Shown here: one piece after another, positions 48,649-62,700 of the stretch
Layout of the letters: each line of letters opens with the position of its first letter
How positions within the stretch are numbered: position 1 is the first letter of the stretch
Assembly: GCF_030704535.1 (NCBI RefSeq)
Contig: NC_081811.1
Span: 5,373,001 to 5,437,000, forward strand
Length of the DNA: 64,000 nucleotides
Direction of reading: 5' to 3'
DNA from: Vitis vinifera
Taxonomy: Eukaryota; Streptophyta; Magnoliopsida; Vitales; Vitaceae
Position numbers and translations under genes: made by a program
The notes under the pieces: model-generated
Seen by the model: the letters and a program-made list of their open reading frames with translations, nothing else
Told to the model about the DNA's origin: nothing
Databases searched by the model: none

Positions 48649-49560
48649 TGCTCCGTATCAAGAAGTCGCTATATAATATCAGTACTACCAGTCATTTAGT
48701 ACTGCAACATCGTCAGTAAGAATGTAGGCCTCATTCATATTCTGCTCTCCCCCTTATCTCTGATCAAAGTTATTATTATTATTGACCCAGATGTTTCAAT
48801 CAATACATATTTTTGACCCATCTGATTTCTGCTCTAGGAATCTTTTGTGATCTCTAGATGTTATATGGAGGTAAGTTGGTAACTAACACCCACCCCAACT
48901 GGAAAGAAACATAGAAGGAGAAAATTTAGGTTAAATAAACCACACTGCCTGTATGCCAATTTACTCAATAACATAAAAGATGGACTGGGGCACAGAATCA
49001 GATGTAAAAGGGCAAATGTGTAGATGGATCTTAATAGAATGATCAATATCCCATAGACAACAAGCATCTCTCTCTAATCTCTATGTTCATAAAGGCATCT
49101 CCTGCAATTCTGTTGCAGGCGGCAAATGCTTCAATTCAAAAAAAAAAAAAAAAATACAATTACTTTTGTATCTCTTAACTTGGATGTATCCATGGTTAAC
49201 AATATAGGTCCTGCCACTGGTGTCAACATTAATCTGTACGCCGTGATATTGAAACTGCACCACTGCTGAAACGATCAGTAGCTATCTAATTAGTAATAAT
49301 AATTTTTCAACCATTAAGAATAGGGTTCAAATGAATCAAGGTGCTGATAACAAACCCCTCAGATTATAACAAGTCCTTAGGTTTAGAGTCATACATGGCC
49401 CAAAACCGACTGAGCTGAAGCTTGAACTGAACAACTCACTATGATCAGCTCGGTTCATTCTAGGCCCCATTCCCAATTAAGAAATTTGGTTGGACACAAT
49501 ATTTTTGGGTGGTTAAGAGGTTGTTGATCTTAAAATTAAATGGCCATGTAGTGATTACCT
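48649..49560. other. Spacer without recognised genes
   Basis: Contains an A-run at about 49139-49154. The end next to 49561 is probably the 3' UTR of the coiled-coil gene. Nothing else recognised. Confidence 0.4.
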
Positions 49561-50312
49561 TCACGAGTGAAAATGAACATTCTGAAGCAGACATCGAGCA
49601 TTATGCAGAACCGCATTGATCTCCTCATTTGCGGCATCAAGCAGGCGGAGTTCCCTGATTTCCTCCTGCCACTTCTCTATCTGTTCCTTGTGTATCCTAT
49701 AAGCATAAATTTGAGAAACAAATTGTGTTTACGGAAAAGGAAAAAACCAACAGCAACTCCAATAGTTTTAATTCTAAAAATTCAGTAACAGACAGAATCA
49801 TTCGTTCTTCAAATTCGTTACTCAAATCCTTGAAGAGCGTCTTTCCTGATTCCAGCAACTCAGATACCTGCACAAGTCATGGTTACAAGTTACATCATTC
49901 CGTTCATTTGGAGAAGAAGGGCAGTTTACCAGAAGAAAGCTTTGAATCTAGCACGGAATCATCTCAAACTAATTGACAATCGGAAAAAAAAATAAAAAAA
50001 TTGTGTTGTTATGATAGGTACCAGCTGAGTGAAGTTTTCAATCTTTTCAAGAATGCGATTGATGCTAAGCTCCATCTCTTCAGATCCGGCAATGTTGGTT
50101 TCAGTTTCTTCTTCTTCTATTTGATCCACAATTCCATCTCCGACCTCGCCTTCGTTCTCATCCATCTACCACATCATCGTCACCATCAACAAAATTATAA
50201 AAATCAAAGGAAAAGGCACAATAGATGATTCGTTCCAAAGTGGAAAGAATGAAAAGGGACATACAGCTGGTTTCATGCGTTTTCTGGCGACTTCAGCCCC
50301 TTGGCTTTCCAT
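49561..50312 (-). CDS. Small acidic coiled-coil protein, not recognised
   Basis: Four minus-strand exons (50312-50265, 50165-50022, 49867-49794, 49696-49561) give 133 aa in phase. All introns are GT-AG. The N-terminus has a short basic cluster (ARKRMK). An acidic stretch (EEEETETN...) follows, then two helical segments with heptad spacing, roughly residues 45-90 and 92-125 (for example EQIEKWQEEIRELRLLDAAN). No Cys or His cluster, no signal peptide, no membrane segment. Heptads suggest it acts as a subunit of a larger assembly. I cannot name the family. The tight exon phasing and clean splice sites say it is a real gene. It is divergent from RPK2, 876 bp away. Confidence 0.75.
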
Positions 50313-51187
50313 CGGTTAACACTGTAGAGTGTGGACACGTTACAGTTACAAAATTACACTAATCACCAGAGTGATTCAAACAACAAATGGAGCTGCTTAG
50401 GTTGAATGTTGCCGGAAACTCACCGTGGATGAAGCCCTCGTCTCTTCGCTCTTTCTCCAATCTACTGCTCAGCAAATGCCTCAAATCTCAATCAGTCTCA
50501 ACTTCTCACTCTTTGCCTCGATGGTTAGGCGCCCCCTTTTGTTCCCGAGAGGTGGAGTTTTCTCAATTTTTTATTTTTATTTTTTATAATTTTATTTAAT
50601 ATTATCAAGTAAAAATTATATTTTTGAAAATAATTATCCAACCCATAAAAAAAAAAAAAATTTAAAAATATTAAAAAAAAATAATTTATAAATATATATA
50701 TATAAAATTCTATATATTTTTAAAAATTAGTATGTAAAAATCCATTTTCCCTTATTATTATTAAAATTTGGAGGCAGTTAAAATAAAAAAGGGGAGTTGA
50801 TGGAAGATGCTCTTGTGTTGGGTTGCGTTTGGTTGAGTTGGGTCGTGTTTGGTCGTGACTTTAAACACACCCTCTTTCAACTTTCAAACCGTACGCTTCT
50901 CTTCCCGTACAGACCGGGCTTCACTGTAACTTTTTTCCACTCCCCAAAGTCCACAGAAAAAGTGGGGGCGACCCTCACACTCCCGCTCCCTCACTCCCTC
51001 ACTCCCTCACTCGCTTCATTTCTGGAATTGGCCTTTTCTCCCCGGACATCAGCCATGCCAGGCCGTCTCTTGTCGTTTCTTTCTTTCTCTGCTCTGGTAA
51101 GGGGATAGATTCTCAGACTTTCCTCTCGTTTCCACAGCCCTACAATTGCATCGATTCTCCCTGAGGGAAATTTTCAAACAGGCAGGA
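50313..51187. promoter_or_regulatory. Divergent region between the coiled-coil gene and RPK2
   Basis: Serves as promoter for both genes. It holds an AT-rich central block (50570-50790). A CTCCCTCA-type repeat (about 50984-51012) falls in the probable RPK2 leader, whose pyrimidine richness is common in plant 5' leaders. A 70-codon open frame at 50387-50599 starts 75 bp from the coiled-coil gene's ATG and has no recognised domain. Confidence 0.55.
50984..51012. repeat. CTCCCTCA microsatellite in the RPK2 leader
   Basis: Three to four units of the 8-base motif. Confidence 0.8.
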
Positions 51188-54100
51188 ATGGCCACCAAAT
51201 TACGGAGACATCGTCCTACTGCCCACCGTCGTTTCCTCTGCTTTTCACTTGTTGTTGTCCTAGGCATCTGCTGGGCTGTGGCCATGGAAGGGACTTCTTT
51301 ATCTTCTTATTCTTCTTCTTCTTGGGATGATAAATTAACATTGCTTGAGCTCAAATCCTGTGTCACCCAAGACCCACTAGGGTTTCTCACCAATTGGAAC
51401 CCCAACGACCCAGACCCTTGTTCTTGGAACGGTGTCATCTGTGACACCCTTTCCCGCCGTGTTACTGCCTTGGATCTCTCATCCAACCGTAACTGCTCCT
51501 TTCTTTCCCTTTTTGCTACTCCTGCTAGTGATGTTCATGCTGCATGCTTGCTAGGAGGAGGGTTCAACAAGAGTTCATCATCTGCTTCAAAATTGAGGGG
51601 GAGGTTGCCCCCCATCGTCGGTCGTCTCTCTCAACTTAGGGTTCTGTCGCTAGGGTTTAATGGGTTTTTCGGAGAGGTGCCCCGGGAGATTGGCCACCTG
51701 GCCCTTCTGGAGGTTCTGGACGTTGCCTCTAACGCTTTTCACGGACCCATACCCCCTGCTCTTCGAAACTGCACCGCACTGCGGGTGGTTAATCTTTCGG
51801 GGAATCGGTTCAATGGAACAATTCCGGAGTTGCTTGCTGACTTGCCCAGTCTGCAAATACTTTCCCTTTCGTATAATATGCTCAGTGGAGTTATTCCGGA
51901 GGAATTGGGTCACAACTGTGGGACTCTGGAGCATCTTTACCTCACCGGGAATTCTCTGTCTGGTTCCATTCCTGCCAGCTTGGGAAATTGCAGTATGCTC
52001 CGTTCCCTCTTCTTGTCTTCTAATAAGTTTGAGAATGAAATTCCTTCTTCTTTTGGGAAACTTGGGATGCTTGAAGCTCTGGACTTATCCAGGAATTTCT
52101 TGAGTGGGATCATACCATCCCAATTAGGCAACTGCACGCAGTTGAAACTGCTTGTGCTCAAGAACAACTTTGGCCCTCTATTATTATGGAGAAATGAGGA
52201 GGTGGAAGATTACAATTATTTTGTTGGCCAACTGCCCAATAGTATAGTAAAACTTCCCAATCTTCACGTCTTTTGGGCCCCCCAAGCAAATCTTGAGGGC
52301 ATTTTCCCTCAGAACTGGGGGTCTTGTTCTAACCTGGAGATGCTGAATTTAGCCCAGAATTACTTTACAGGACAAATACCCACATCCCTGGGCAAATGTA
52401 AGAGCTTGTACTTTCTTGATCTGAATTCCAATAACTTGACTGGGTTTCTTCCCAAAGAAATTTCTGTTCCCTGCATGGTTGTCTTCAACATCAGTGGAAA
52501 TTCTCTGTCTGGAGATATTCCGAGATTTTCTCAGAGTGAGTGTACTGAGAAGGTCGGAAATCCATGGATGTCAGACATAGATTTGCTTGGTCTCTACTCT
52601 TCCTTCTTTTATTGGAATGCTGTCACCAGTATTGCTTACTTTTCTTCACCTTCCTATGGTCTGGTCATGCTGCATGATTTTAGCAACAATCTGTTCACTG
52701 GCTTGGTTCCTCCCTTGTTGATCACTTCTGATAGATTATCTGTTAGACCTTCATATGGATTTTGGGTTGAGGGCAATAATCTCAAGGGAAATACTTCAAC
52801 TTTATCATTTGATAGCTGCCAGAGTTTGAATAGCCTGGTCTTCGATATTGCTTCCAACAAAATTACTGGTGAACTTCCTCCAAAATTAGGCAGTTGTAAA
52901 TATATGAAACTTTTAAATGTGGCAGGAAATGAACTAGTTGGTTCAATTCCTCTCTCATTTGCTAACTTGTCTTCCCTTGTTAACCTCAACCTCAGTGGAA
53001 ACAGATTGCAAGGTCCTATACCATCATATATTGGTAAGATGAAGAATTTGAAGTATCTTTCCTTGTCTGGAAACAATTTTAGTGGTACAATACCACTGGA
53101 GCTATCTCAATTGACTTCATTGGTGGTGCTGGAACTTTCTTCAAACTCCCTCTCAGGACAGATACCATCTGATTTTGCCAAGCTTGAGCATCTTGATATT
53201 ATGCTATTAGACCACAACCACCTCTCTGGGAAGATACCATCCAGCTTTGGTAACTTGACCTCGCTTTCAGTACTCAATGTGTCTTTCAACAATTTATCTG
53301 GATCTTTCCCTCTCAATTCAAATTGGGTAAAATGTGAAAATGTGCAAGGGAATCCAAATCTTCAGCCTTGTTATGATGATTCATCATCCACTGAATGGGA
53401 GCGGCGGCACTCTGATGATGTTTCCCAACAAGAAGCTTATCCTCCCACTGGAAGCAGAAGTAGAAAGAGCGACGTGTTTAGTCCTATAGAGATTGCCTCC
53501 ATAACATCTGCCTCAATCATTGTTTTTGTTCTTATAGCATTAGTTCTCCTCTATGTGAGCATGAAGAAATTTGTATGCCACACTGTGTTGGGTCAAGGAT
53601 CAGGAAAGAAAGAGGTTGTAACTTGCAACAACATTGGTGTTCAGCTGACCTATGAGAATGTTGTCAGGGCCACTGGAAGTTTCAATGTTCAAAACTGCAT
53701 TGGAAGTGGAGGTTTTGGAGCCACATACAAAGCTGAGATTGTTCCCGGGGTTGTGGTGGCAGTGAAGCGGCTCTCAGTTGGGAGGTTTCAAGGCGTTCAA
53801 CAGTTTGCTGCTGAGATCAGAACACTTGGAAGAGTGCAGCATCCAAACCTTGTTACACTAATAGGCTATCATGTCAGTGAGGCAGAAATGTTCCTAATCT
53901 ACAACTACTTACCAGGAGGCAATCTGGAAAAATTCATCCAGGATCGGACAAGGAGAACTGTTGAATGGAGCATGCTTCACAAGATTGCTTTGGATATTGC
54001 ACGTGCCCTTGCTTATTTGCATGATGAATGTGTCCCAAGAGTGTTGCACCGTGATATCAAACCAAGCAATATATTGCTGGATAATAACTTCAATGCATAT

Positions 54101-54523
54101 CTTTCTGATTTTGGCCTTGCCAGACTTTTGGGTACTTCTGAAACTCATGCCACTACTGATGTAGCAGGAACTTTTGGTTATGTTGCTCCAGAATATGCGA
54201 TGACATGTCGTGTTTCAGATAAGGCAGATGTGTATAGCTATGGTGTTGTCCTTCTAGAATTGATTTCTGACAAGAAGGCTTTGGATCCATCCTTCTCTTC
54301 CTTTGGAAATGGCTTCAACATTGTAGCCTGGGCAAGTATGCTCCTCAGGCAGGGCCAGGCATGTGACTTTTTCACAGCTGGACTATGGGAATCTGGACCC
54401 CATGATGATCTAATCGAGATACTTCACTTGGCTATTATGTGCACAGGTGAGTCTCTTTCCACCAGGCCTTCTATGAAGCAAGTTGCCCAACGGCTGAAGC
54501 GGATTCAGCCCCCAACATGCTAG
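51188..54523 (+). CDS. RPK2: LRR receptor-like kinase RPK2/TOADSTOOL2-like
   Basis: Single exon, 1111 aa, as in RPK2 of other plants. It is a plasma-membrane receptor of the LRR class used in CLAVATA-type peptide signalling, anther and embryo patterning. The ATG at 51188 is preferred: it is followed by a basic start and hydrophobic signal ([17 protein letters not shown]). Then come the LRR N-terminal cap with WN...C-SW-GV-C, about 20 leucine-rich repeats with an island-like insertion (near residues 330-360 and 445-500), and a membrane segment near residues 770-792. The kinase domain has [10 protein letters not shown] (837-846), Lys860, HRDIKPSN (954-961, an RD kinase), DFG (974-976) and a YVAPEYA activation-loop end. 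It closes with RLKRIQ just before the stop. All catalytic residues are present, so it should be active. Confidence 0.95.
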   Translation: MATKLRRHRPTAHRRFLCFSLVVVLGICWAVAMEGTSLSSYSSSSWDDKLTLLELKSCVTQDPLGFLTNWNPNDPDPCSWNGVICDTLSRRVTALDLSSNRNCSFLSLFATPASDVHAACLLGGGFNKSSSSASKLRGRLPPIVGRLSQLRVLSLGFNGFFGEVPREIGHLALLEVLDVASNAFHGPIPPALRNCTALRVVNLSGNRFNGTIPELLADLPSLQILSLSYNMLSGVIPEELGHNCGTLEHLYLTGNSLSGSIPASLGNCSMLRSLFLSSNKFENEIPSSFGKLGMLEALDLSRNFLSGIIPSQLGNCTQLKLLVLKNNFGPLLLWRNEEVEDYNYFVGQLPNSIVKLPNLHVFWAPQANLEGIFPQNWGSCSNLEMLNLAQNYFTGQIPTSLGKCKSLYFLDLNSNNLTGFLPKEISVPCMVVFNISGNSLSGDIPRFSQSECTEKVGNPWMSDIDLLGLYSSFFYWNAVTSIAYFSSPSYGLVMLHDFSNNLFTGLVPPLLITSDRLSVRPSYGFWVEGNNLKGNTSTLSFDSCQSLNSLVFDIASNKITGELPPKLGSCKYMKLLNVAGNELVGSIPLSFANLSSLVNLNLSGNRLQGPIPSYIGKMKNLKYLSLSGNNFSGTIPLELSQLTSLVVLELSSNSLSGQIPSDFAKLEHLDIMLLDHNHLSGKIPSSFGNLTSLSVLNVSFNNLSGSFPLNSNWVKCENVQGNPNLQPCYDDSSSTEWERRHSDDVSQQEAYPPTGSRSRKSDVFSPIEIASITSASIIVFVLIALVLLYVSMKKFVCHTVLGQGSGKKEVVTCNNIGVQLTYENVVRATGSFNVQNCIGSGGFGATYKAEIVPGVVVAVKRLSVGRFQGVQQFAAEIRTLGRVQHPNLVTLIGYHVSEAEMFLIYNYLPGGNLEKFIQDRTRRTVEWSMLHKIALDIARALAYLHDECVPRVLHRDIKPSNILLDNNFNAYLSDFGLARLLGTSETHATTDVAGTFGYVAPEYAMTCRVSDKADVYSYGVVLLELISDKKALDPSFSSFGNGFNIVAWASMLLRQGQACDFFTAGLWESGPHDDLIEILHLAIMCTGESLSTRPSMKQVAQRLKRIQPPTC

Positions 54524-57500
54524 TGGAGGTTTTTAGAGGATCACCTTTTTGTAAGTTAACACTGTTAAGCTAATGATTTGTAATTCACCATTGATTTTTG
54601 TCATTGATTCTGAGTTATATGTCTTGTAAAAAAACAAAAAAAGTTTTCATTATAATGTTTGCAACAATTTTCCCCTCAAGCCATGTATCTTAACCTTTGC
54701 CAAGAACCTAATTATAGCTACTGTCTCAAAACTTAAATTAAGTCAAAGCACATTCTTCCTTTGGTCCTGATCCATTGGAGTTAGGGTTCTTTTAGAGGGG
54801 AGGAATTAATGAAGTTGTCTATTATAGTTGGATGAACCCTAGCATCTGTTAATGTGCCAACCAAAATAAACAAGAGGAAGTTGTAGGTCCTCTAAGGATC
54901 TAGAATCCCCATCACTCAGTGGGAGTAAGTCCAGTGGCTATAGTCACTTTCCACTTTATCAAAGTTGAGTTGTTCACTGATGGGTATTTTGCATATTTGG
55001 GTGTATAAATCCTCGTACTTGTTAGAGTGGAATGAGTTTGATAATAATATAAATATGTTATAAACAATAATGATATTTATATTTATAATATAAATATGGT
55101 ATAAACAATAATGATCTTTATATTTATAATTTGATTCCTAATAGTTTCAGGAGGTTGTTATTTTGAGTACTTTCAATGGCAATTTCTAATGCTATAAAGT
55201 ACCTTTAAGAAGATGCACAAATGTTTTAGAGCATTTTAGATATTTTCAACTACCATTGATTTGACAGTCACGAAGTTAGAAAATAAGCTTACATATAGGG
55301 CTAAAAGCATATACAAGGGAGGATTGCACACTTTGAATAATAAGTGGAATTTGGAATGATTAACTGTCCTATTTTAATCATATTTCCCTTTTATCTACAT
55401 GCTATTTATTGGGACCTGCCATGTTAAACTTTAGGGTGGTTTTCTTGAATCATCCTGCACAAATACATTTTCCAATTGCCCTTATAACACGATGTATCAT
55501 ATTGTATTACCAGATCATCTTCATTGGGAAATTTCCTTGGTAAGATGTGATTCTTTTTTATTTGGCTTCCCATCCTCACATCTATTCTCTCTCCCCACCG
55601 AACCCCCCCCCCCCACTCTTTTTTTTTAACAGAAGCAAACCTACTCATTGATATGGATTTAAAACTTGTATTGGGGTAATTATCCTCACATCTTTTTTGA
55701 TTGATTCGTTTTCCTTTTGTGCCTGTTTGACCATGTAGTATTTATTAGGCAGCTTGATTTGTTTATTCATGGAGAGCAGGTTCTCTTTTCCTTTGTTCCA
55801 GTATGTGGCATCTGTTTGGGCAGATTGAGTTGTTTTTTGGGCATTGATATATTAGCAATTAAATTATACCTCTATATCATAATTGAAAGGAAAATTGTTT
55901 CAAATGGGGAAGGTGTGGTTATAAATCACATTCACCTCCAAGTTATTTTGTCCATTGGATATGCTTTCCCTTTAAACTTTAAACAAGATAGAAATCTTCC
56001 TTTTGGGAATTGATTTTACTTAGTCATATGTTCTGTTTCATGGGCTTTAAAACTTATCAAAAATAATAAAAAATAAAAATTTGTTTCATGGGCTTTAATA
56101 TTTTATTTAGTTCTTTGCAGGATGGGATTGAGTTTTTTATTTTTATTATTACATTTAAGAAATTTTATCCTTGTATTTGAATGGTGGGAAGGGGTATGCA
56201 CTTGCAGAATGATAGGTTAAAACTAATCATATCTTACCTTCTTCTTCTACCTAGACCCAGTTTTTCATCCTCCCCTTTTTATTTTTTATATTTATTTTTG
56301 GTTTTTGTTAAGGGGTTTGTTCGAGTAATTGGAATTTTGCCCTATCATCACCTATACATGATGCTTGCTGAATAGCAGGAAAGGATTCCAGAGGATAAAG
56401 TTTTGAGTTGATTTGAGTTTAAACGGTACATCTAGTAGTGATGGTCTGTTGCTAATGGAAACTTTTTACAGATTTTACATGCGAGATCCTAGCATTTGGT
56501 CTCATATGACCTCAAAGAGATTCTGTACCTATCTTCTGTATCTCTCTACTTTGATTGGTTGCCTACATCAGTATCAATTCAGAGGAAGAGAATATTTTGA
56601 TTTTTTTATGGTTTGGTGTGTCAACAGAAATACTTTGCATTAAAAAGAAGATTTAAAGGGTGCTGTTATTTTTTGCTCTCTCTATTGAGCCCCAGTAAGT
56701 TGCAGGTAATCACATTTCATACAATTAAAGGTGCATGACTTTTACATCAGGAAGGAAATGAAATCACCCATGGTTCAGCTACCCATTCCTGGTGTATTTC
56801 TGGTTTCCAGAAAACAGTAGTGTATGGTTGTATGTACTCAGGGTCTTCTGATCTTTTCACCATGATAATCATATTCAGATTGTTCCTACTCAAAAGAGGT
56901 ATGGTCAGTAATCTTCAATTCTATTAGAGGCATCCTCTACTATATTTATTTGCTTCTTGTCTAAGTTCTGATTTTTTATTTTATTTAGTCCAATTTGTTA
57001 CCCTCCAATCATAAATTTGCCTTACCCTTATCATCTGTTTCTGTCCCATAAATGTTGGTACATGGACAATGAAATGGATGCCTTTTTTAAAACTAACATT
57101 TTGAGTTTAGCGATCTACCAATTGGGTGAAAAACTGTGGGATATCTTGAGGCTGGAGGATCTTCCTGTGGCTTCATTTATGTGGATGATTTTGAGTCTGT
57201 GCTGTGGCTTGCTTAAATTTAATTCTTCTTGTTTAATTAAATGCTGCTTCAAAAAATGATTGCTTCATCTGACATTGTGAATACCTTTTACTTGGTGACA
57301 ACTCCTAGGTTTGTTGCTAAAGGGAAGCTGCAGGTTGAGGAAAGCTACCAATGGACCAAAACAAATGTCCACAGCCTTGGTTTAACAAGTCGTGTAGTGG
57401 TATGCAAGAGAACCACTTTAGCTATGTCTGTTCGATCACAGGGGAATGGTTTCATCAATCTGCCTTTTTCAGATGGATGAAGTTGTAGGAAGTAATGAGG

Positions 57501-58059
57501 AAGGCGTTAGGGAACTTGTGGACTAGTTGAGCAAATTAGGATATTTTCTTCGGTAAAAGGTAGTATGGCCACTTGATGAAATTGGCATGTTGAATCTTGT
57601 GCTGGCTGTTTCTCTGGTGGAATTATAAGCTTGATAACATACAGATTAGTTAATCAGTGATCCACAGGGGCATGGGAGACTAGTTGGTATATTGATCTAT
57701 CTTACTTAGCTTTGCTGTTGCAATGGTGAATCACTCTGCTCCAATGCCCAACAGTGATCAAATTGTGTAAGGTACTGGTTTGCTTAGATACATAATCTTT
57801 GTTTTTCTGTTCTACAATGAAAATATGATTGAAGTGTGCATGCATAGGGTGTCTTTTGGAAGGCAACTTTAGGCAGAATTACTTATATTTATATTCTTGC
57901 ATTGATAATGTCTATCACTTTCTTTTTCATGTCTATCATAAGTGAGCAACATAGTCTGAATTTCTTCTAGACTCAAATTGGTTCATGTCTAGAAGTCACA
58001 GAAACCGCAAAGGAGTTGTAATCAGCTCCTAATCTCCAAGCAGGTAGAGAATGTGGTCT
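54524..58059. other. 3' UTR of RPK2 and spacer, 3.5 kb
   Basis: The first ~150 bases are probably 3' UTR. The rest is AT-rich, with a C-run at 55606-55614, a duplicated ATAAACAATAATGAT(A/C)TTTATATT block (55061-55130) and short unsupported open frames. I see no gene. Confidence 0.4.
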
Positions 58060-58700
58060 TGTTCAGGACTTGATTATCTGATCACCGCAGGATTATCTAT
58101 AACAGATTTCACCTTGAGAAGATACTCCATGTTCAAGCTACCTTTCCTGATGGTCTGAAGTTGAAGGCGAAGTTGCATAATTCTTGCTTTTGACACTGTC
58201 GAAAGAATGTCTCGAGAGCATTCCAGATCTTGGTGGCAGAATTGATAGAAGAAAATCAGGATTTACAAATCTCTGAGTTCTCAAGAAACCTTGGTGGACA
58301 GGGTCCTCAAGTCCATTACCAATCACAATGTTGAGCATCTGAGTGTGCCATAGGAGATAACTTGAGAATCAAGTCTGATGGTGAATGCTTAATTCAGAGA
58401 TGTCATAATTGAAGCAGCACTTGGGCTTGAACCAGTGCCATAGTAGTGAGGACAGTAGAACATGAGGAACCTTCAGACACCATGGAGCCTGAGCTTCAAG
58501 GATCAATTGCTCTGATATCAAGATAAAATTCAGAGATCTGAAATTCTTTGGAAGAATGCCAAAATATTTTGAGAGAAGAGCAACTCTATGTATGCGGATA
58601 TACATTAGAGAAGTTACTAAAACTATTACAGCAACTGAAGTGGTTACAACTAAGTCTTAACTATTAGCTTATGTCACTTACATGAAGTTATGTTTACAAT
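58060..58700 (-). mobile_element. Ty1/Copia remnant (gag start, primer site, LTR edge)
   Basis: On the minus strand, ATATCAGAGCAATTG (58506-58520) matches the copia form of the Met tRNA primer site. Upstream of it a TCTCTGAATTTTATC-type sequence is usual for the end of a copia LTR. Downstream, at 58130-58340, the gag-like translation has the IWNALETFF pattern of the UBN2 gag domain. Only this 5' part is visible and it is broken. No second LTR was seen. Age cannot be told, but it looks old. Confidence 0.55.
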
Positions 58701-59754
58701 TTTCAATTTGAAGGCTGTGTTTTTAAATGTGATGATTATCTTGCTCCTTTGACACAAACATTTCCTGATTTAATTTCCAATGTCAATGACCCCTGAAGTC
58801 TGTCTCTGCCTCATTCATCTCTACCAAGACGAATACCAACATTCCTGCATAGACTACTCCTAACATTTTCTCTCTTTTTCTTTTTCTTTCCTTAATTTTT
58901 TCCAAAATCAAATCAATTGATTAATGCATGGCTGCAGGCTGCAGGGTTCAAATAAACAAGCCCAACAGACCAAGCTTCTCCACTGAGAGATGGGTTGAGG
59001 TCAGAAATCGGAAATCTGCTTCTGGTTATTTGTAGTCCAATTCCAGTACTGGAACTAAAGGATTGACATAATTTCTCATTTGAAGTGGGGTGCATGTCCC
59101 ACTCAAAAAGGCCAACGCTAATTACCAAAGCCTTAACTAAGCTTAGGAGGAAGCCTTGCTCTGGCAGCTCTCTTCTCCATCTCTCTTCTGCAGTATCCAC
59201 CTTTCTCATTAAAATTGTTAGACATAATTTGAGTACACGAACCACTCAAGGACGACAGTCACATCCTGCTGTAAAAAATCTCAATTCAGCTTTGATAGTG
59301 ATGTGAAAAACAGAATTCTTGGGTGGATTGGAGAAAGTTTTTGCACAGTAAGGATGGAAATATTCCTAGGTTGTATCATTCAATTCTATGAATCAATTTC
59401 ATATTTCAATACAATTGTAATGTGCTTCATCTCATTGAATATGTGGGCAAAAATTTGTTTAACACCTTTCAGAATAGTGTATATCTATGCACACACAAAG
59501 GAGGATACAAAAGATTTGGTAGGGGACTTAGGAAACCATTTTCTAATTTTTTTTTTCTCAAGATATCTAGGCCTTATTTGATCAACTTACATTGCAGAAA
59601 AGACTCAGCAACATGTAAGAAAAAGTCTTTCCAAACCTATGAAGACTAGGAAAGTATAATTTATCTTATTCCACCTTATTGCATGGATGAACATTTGCAT
59701 GTATGCCCCTCTGATGCTCCTTTCTGTCATCGCTTCATTGGAAAAACATTGTTC
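58701..59754. other. Spacer downstream of the AGPase gene
   Basis: Includes the probable 3' UTR of the ADP-glucose pyrophosphorylase gene at its right end. Open frames at 58913-59306 on both strands are short, with no family resemblance. Confidence 0.4.
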
Positions 59755-62700
59755 CTAAATGATTGTCTCGTCCATGATTACAGAATTCTTCAGCACAACA
59801 GTAATTCCTGATCGAATATAAAAGCCCTCCGATGGTCTATCCGCCTCTTCTACCTTCTGCAATTCATTCAAAACATAGAAAGTCAGCATTCCCTGATGAA
59901 CACAGAGTCATCTTTGCATTTTAAACTGATACTAGTGAAATGATCAGAATGAGAGTCCGGAAAACAATTAGATTGTGGTAAGAATGCATTTCAACAATGT
60001 TGGATCTAACCAATATCCTTCCTCATCACACCTCCCATCCCCATCATTCTGGTGAATGAAACAAAATTAAATACAGAGTCATTAGTTAACCATAAAAGAT
60101 CTTACATCCTTGTTTGTGATGACGACGTTCTTTCCAATCCTTGCATTCTTGTCAATTATACAGTTCCTGTGAATGAGGGAATTTATCAAGTGAATCTCAT
60201 GAAGCAGTAAAATAACAAATCTTGTAACAAGGAAAAAGGAATTGAATTTGCTTAATATCATTGCAGAGGATAATTTGCAACCCAGGTGAAGAAAAAGAGA
60301 GAAGCTGAGACGATTATCCCAGCATCCATGGAGATACTAATCCTCATATGAGTTGTCTATGTGATTCAAATGTTACACATTAGAACATAATCTTCAAACC
60401 AGATACTAACATAATTTTCGTGCCTTTCCCAACCCCTATTGGAACCTTTCCCTCTGCCAGGAAGGCTGCTATCTCTTCCTCAGTTTGGTAATAGTCAGCA
60501 CCCATCATCATGGTATCCTGAGAAAAAAATGAAATGATTTCATATTACCATCCAGAAAAAGAAGCAATAACACCCATCATCATAGTAAGCCTGCTTCTAA
60601 TTACTACTGGTTATGAAGGACTAAAAGAATAAACAAATCAATTCCTTGATATGACTCTTTTATACACCAAGTCCATTTATCAATCTCAATCCCATATGGA
60701 CAGCCCAAAAACAATATATATGCATTTTACAACGAGCAATTTAATAATTTTATGCACACAGCCAGAACAGCAATTTCATCTTCAAGCTGGTTAAAGAAGA
60801 GTGTTATGGGGGCATCACTGCATTATGTGAACAGGGATAGGAATGTGGTAAGCTGCTAGATTTAGAATTCAGTACAATAAGGGCATTCTCATTTAGATAA
60901 CCCAAAATGCTATAAGCTAGTTCTGAATGCAGAAGCATTTTCCATTCATCCTATTTCTAGTTTCTTACAAGAAGAAATATTTTTTTCCTGTCCAATTTAT
61001 TCTTTAAATGTGACTTTCCTCATGCTTGTGCTTAGGATGAACATTTGGCTACCTTCTTTAATAAGCAAAGGATCCAATCCAAAAGGACAGGGAGAATCAG
61101 TCACCTTCATCTCTACGCCATAATCCAGTCTTGAACGAATCCCCACAATTGAATGTTCAACACTGCACTCCCTCAAAAAGCACCCATGTGAAATTATAGA
61201 ATCCATGACCTATAACAATCCAGGGTCAGGCTCAAAATCTGTCAATCAAGCTCTGAAATCTTAGCAGCATGAGAGATAAGTTTAAAAATGATACCCGACA
61301 TTTCTCTATTTTAGTTGGTGGTAGAAACCGAGGGGATGTGAAGATTGGCTTGAGTGGGTCGTAGAAGTGAAACTTGGGAGGCTTCAAAGACAAGAAAACT
61401 ATGTTTGAGTTCAAGAGCTCATTTTACCAAGAAAAAGACCACAGACACTTTAAAAGGAAGCTACCTGATCTGTGAGTGCTAAGTTTGCATCGAAAAAGGA
61501 TTTTATGGTCCCAATATCCTCCCAGTAGCCATTGAATAGATATGCCTGTGATGGAATGATCAACAGCCACCAATTAGCAACAGTCCCACTCATATTCAGA
61601 AAGAGGAAAATACTAATTAATCAAAGACTATTGTTGCAATCTACCTGGACATTACATTCTTCAGCAGCCATTGGGATGACCTCTGACCCAAAATCATTGG
61701 CTGTTGGATAACTCCACCTAATAGCAAAACAAACCATAGCAGAAACTGTAACTTTGTCCCCTTGCTGCTTTGTCCAGTGGACTTAAGAATGACCAAAATA
61801 TCAGTTCAAATGATTCCATCTTTGACTTCTGGGGCCAATGAGTCACTTTTGACTAAGAAATGCAATGAATCCAGTTGAAACAATTACAAAAGTATTGTTC
61901 ATTAAACAAGAAAAGGTTTGAAAATTTTAGATAATGCAAACCCATATATAGTAGCTAAATTTTTTACTTCTGTTTTGAGAGGAAAAAAATAAAAATAGTC
62001 AAACCTGAACCAAGTGAAAGATTTATCTAGTTGCCCCTTCCAGACATGTATGCCACCATTAACAAGAACTTTGCTCATCTTGAGAGCACAAATGATGTAA
62101 AATAGATTAGCAGTATAAATAGCAAGCTATCTGAGGCAAAAGGGGCCCTTGTAGATAATGGTGCTGTAAACAGAATGCCCTATAATGTATTTGAGGGAAG
62201 GATTCACAACTGAAATTATGGCTTTCCAGAATTGTAGGAGGACATGTCAGATCAGCACAGATTTGTGTGGGCAATTACTGATAAGGATAGTTGATTGAAT
62301 AATAAAACATAGAAAAAGAGATTGTTCTTGGGATTTCATGGAATGAAGTAAGACATTTAAAGATCCATCAACCATGAAGAAGATAAAGGCCATCTATCAT
62401 AGGGTTCTTGGCCACCATCTATTATTCGGGCATTCTTCCAAGGAGGCATTGTATGACCTTACAAAGCATAATTAGTTTATCTTTATTTTTTATCATTAAA
62501 ATTTACATAAATTGATCTATCCTTCAAGTCATCTTTCAAATCAATTCCTTCTTGTTTTCTTGTCCCTAAAGTTGGGGTTTGGCTTGGGAATACCATCTTG
62601 AATGTTAAATGATCCATCAACCATAAAGAAGATAAAGTTCATCATCCATCATTGGGTTCTTGGCCACCATATATAATGCGGGTGTTCTTCCAAGGAGGCA

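Noticed and set aside
51146-51187. Upstream extension of RPK2
   Set aside because: The first codon there is TTG. The ATG at 51188 gives the normal signal peptide.
57017-57480. 80- and 79-codon plus-strand frames downstream of RPK2
   Set aside because: No domain, no splice support and ordinary AT-rich composition.
58913-59306. Opposed open frames near 59.1 kb
   Set aside because: Complementary shadows of each other, without recognisable residues or splice context.
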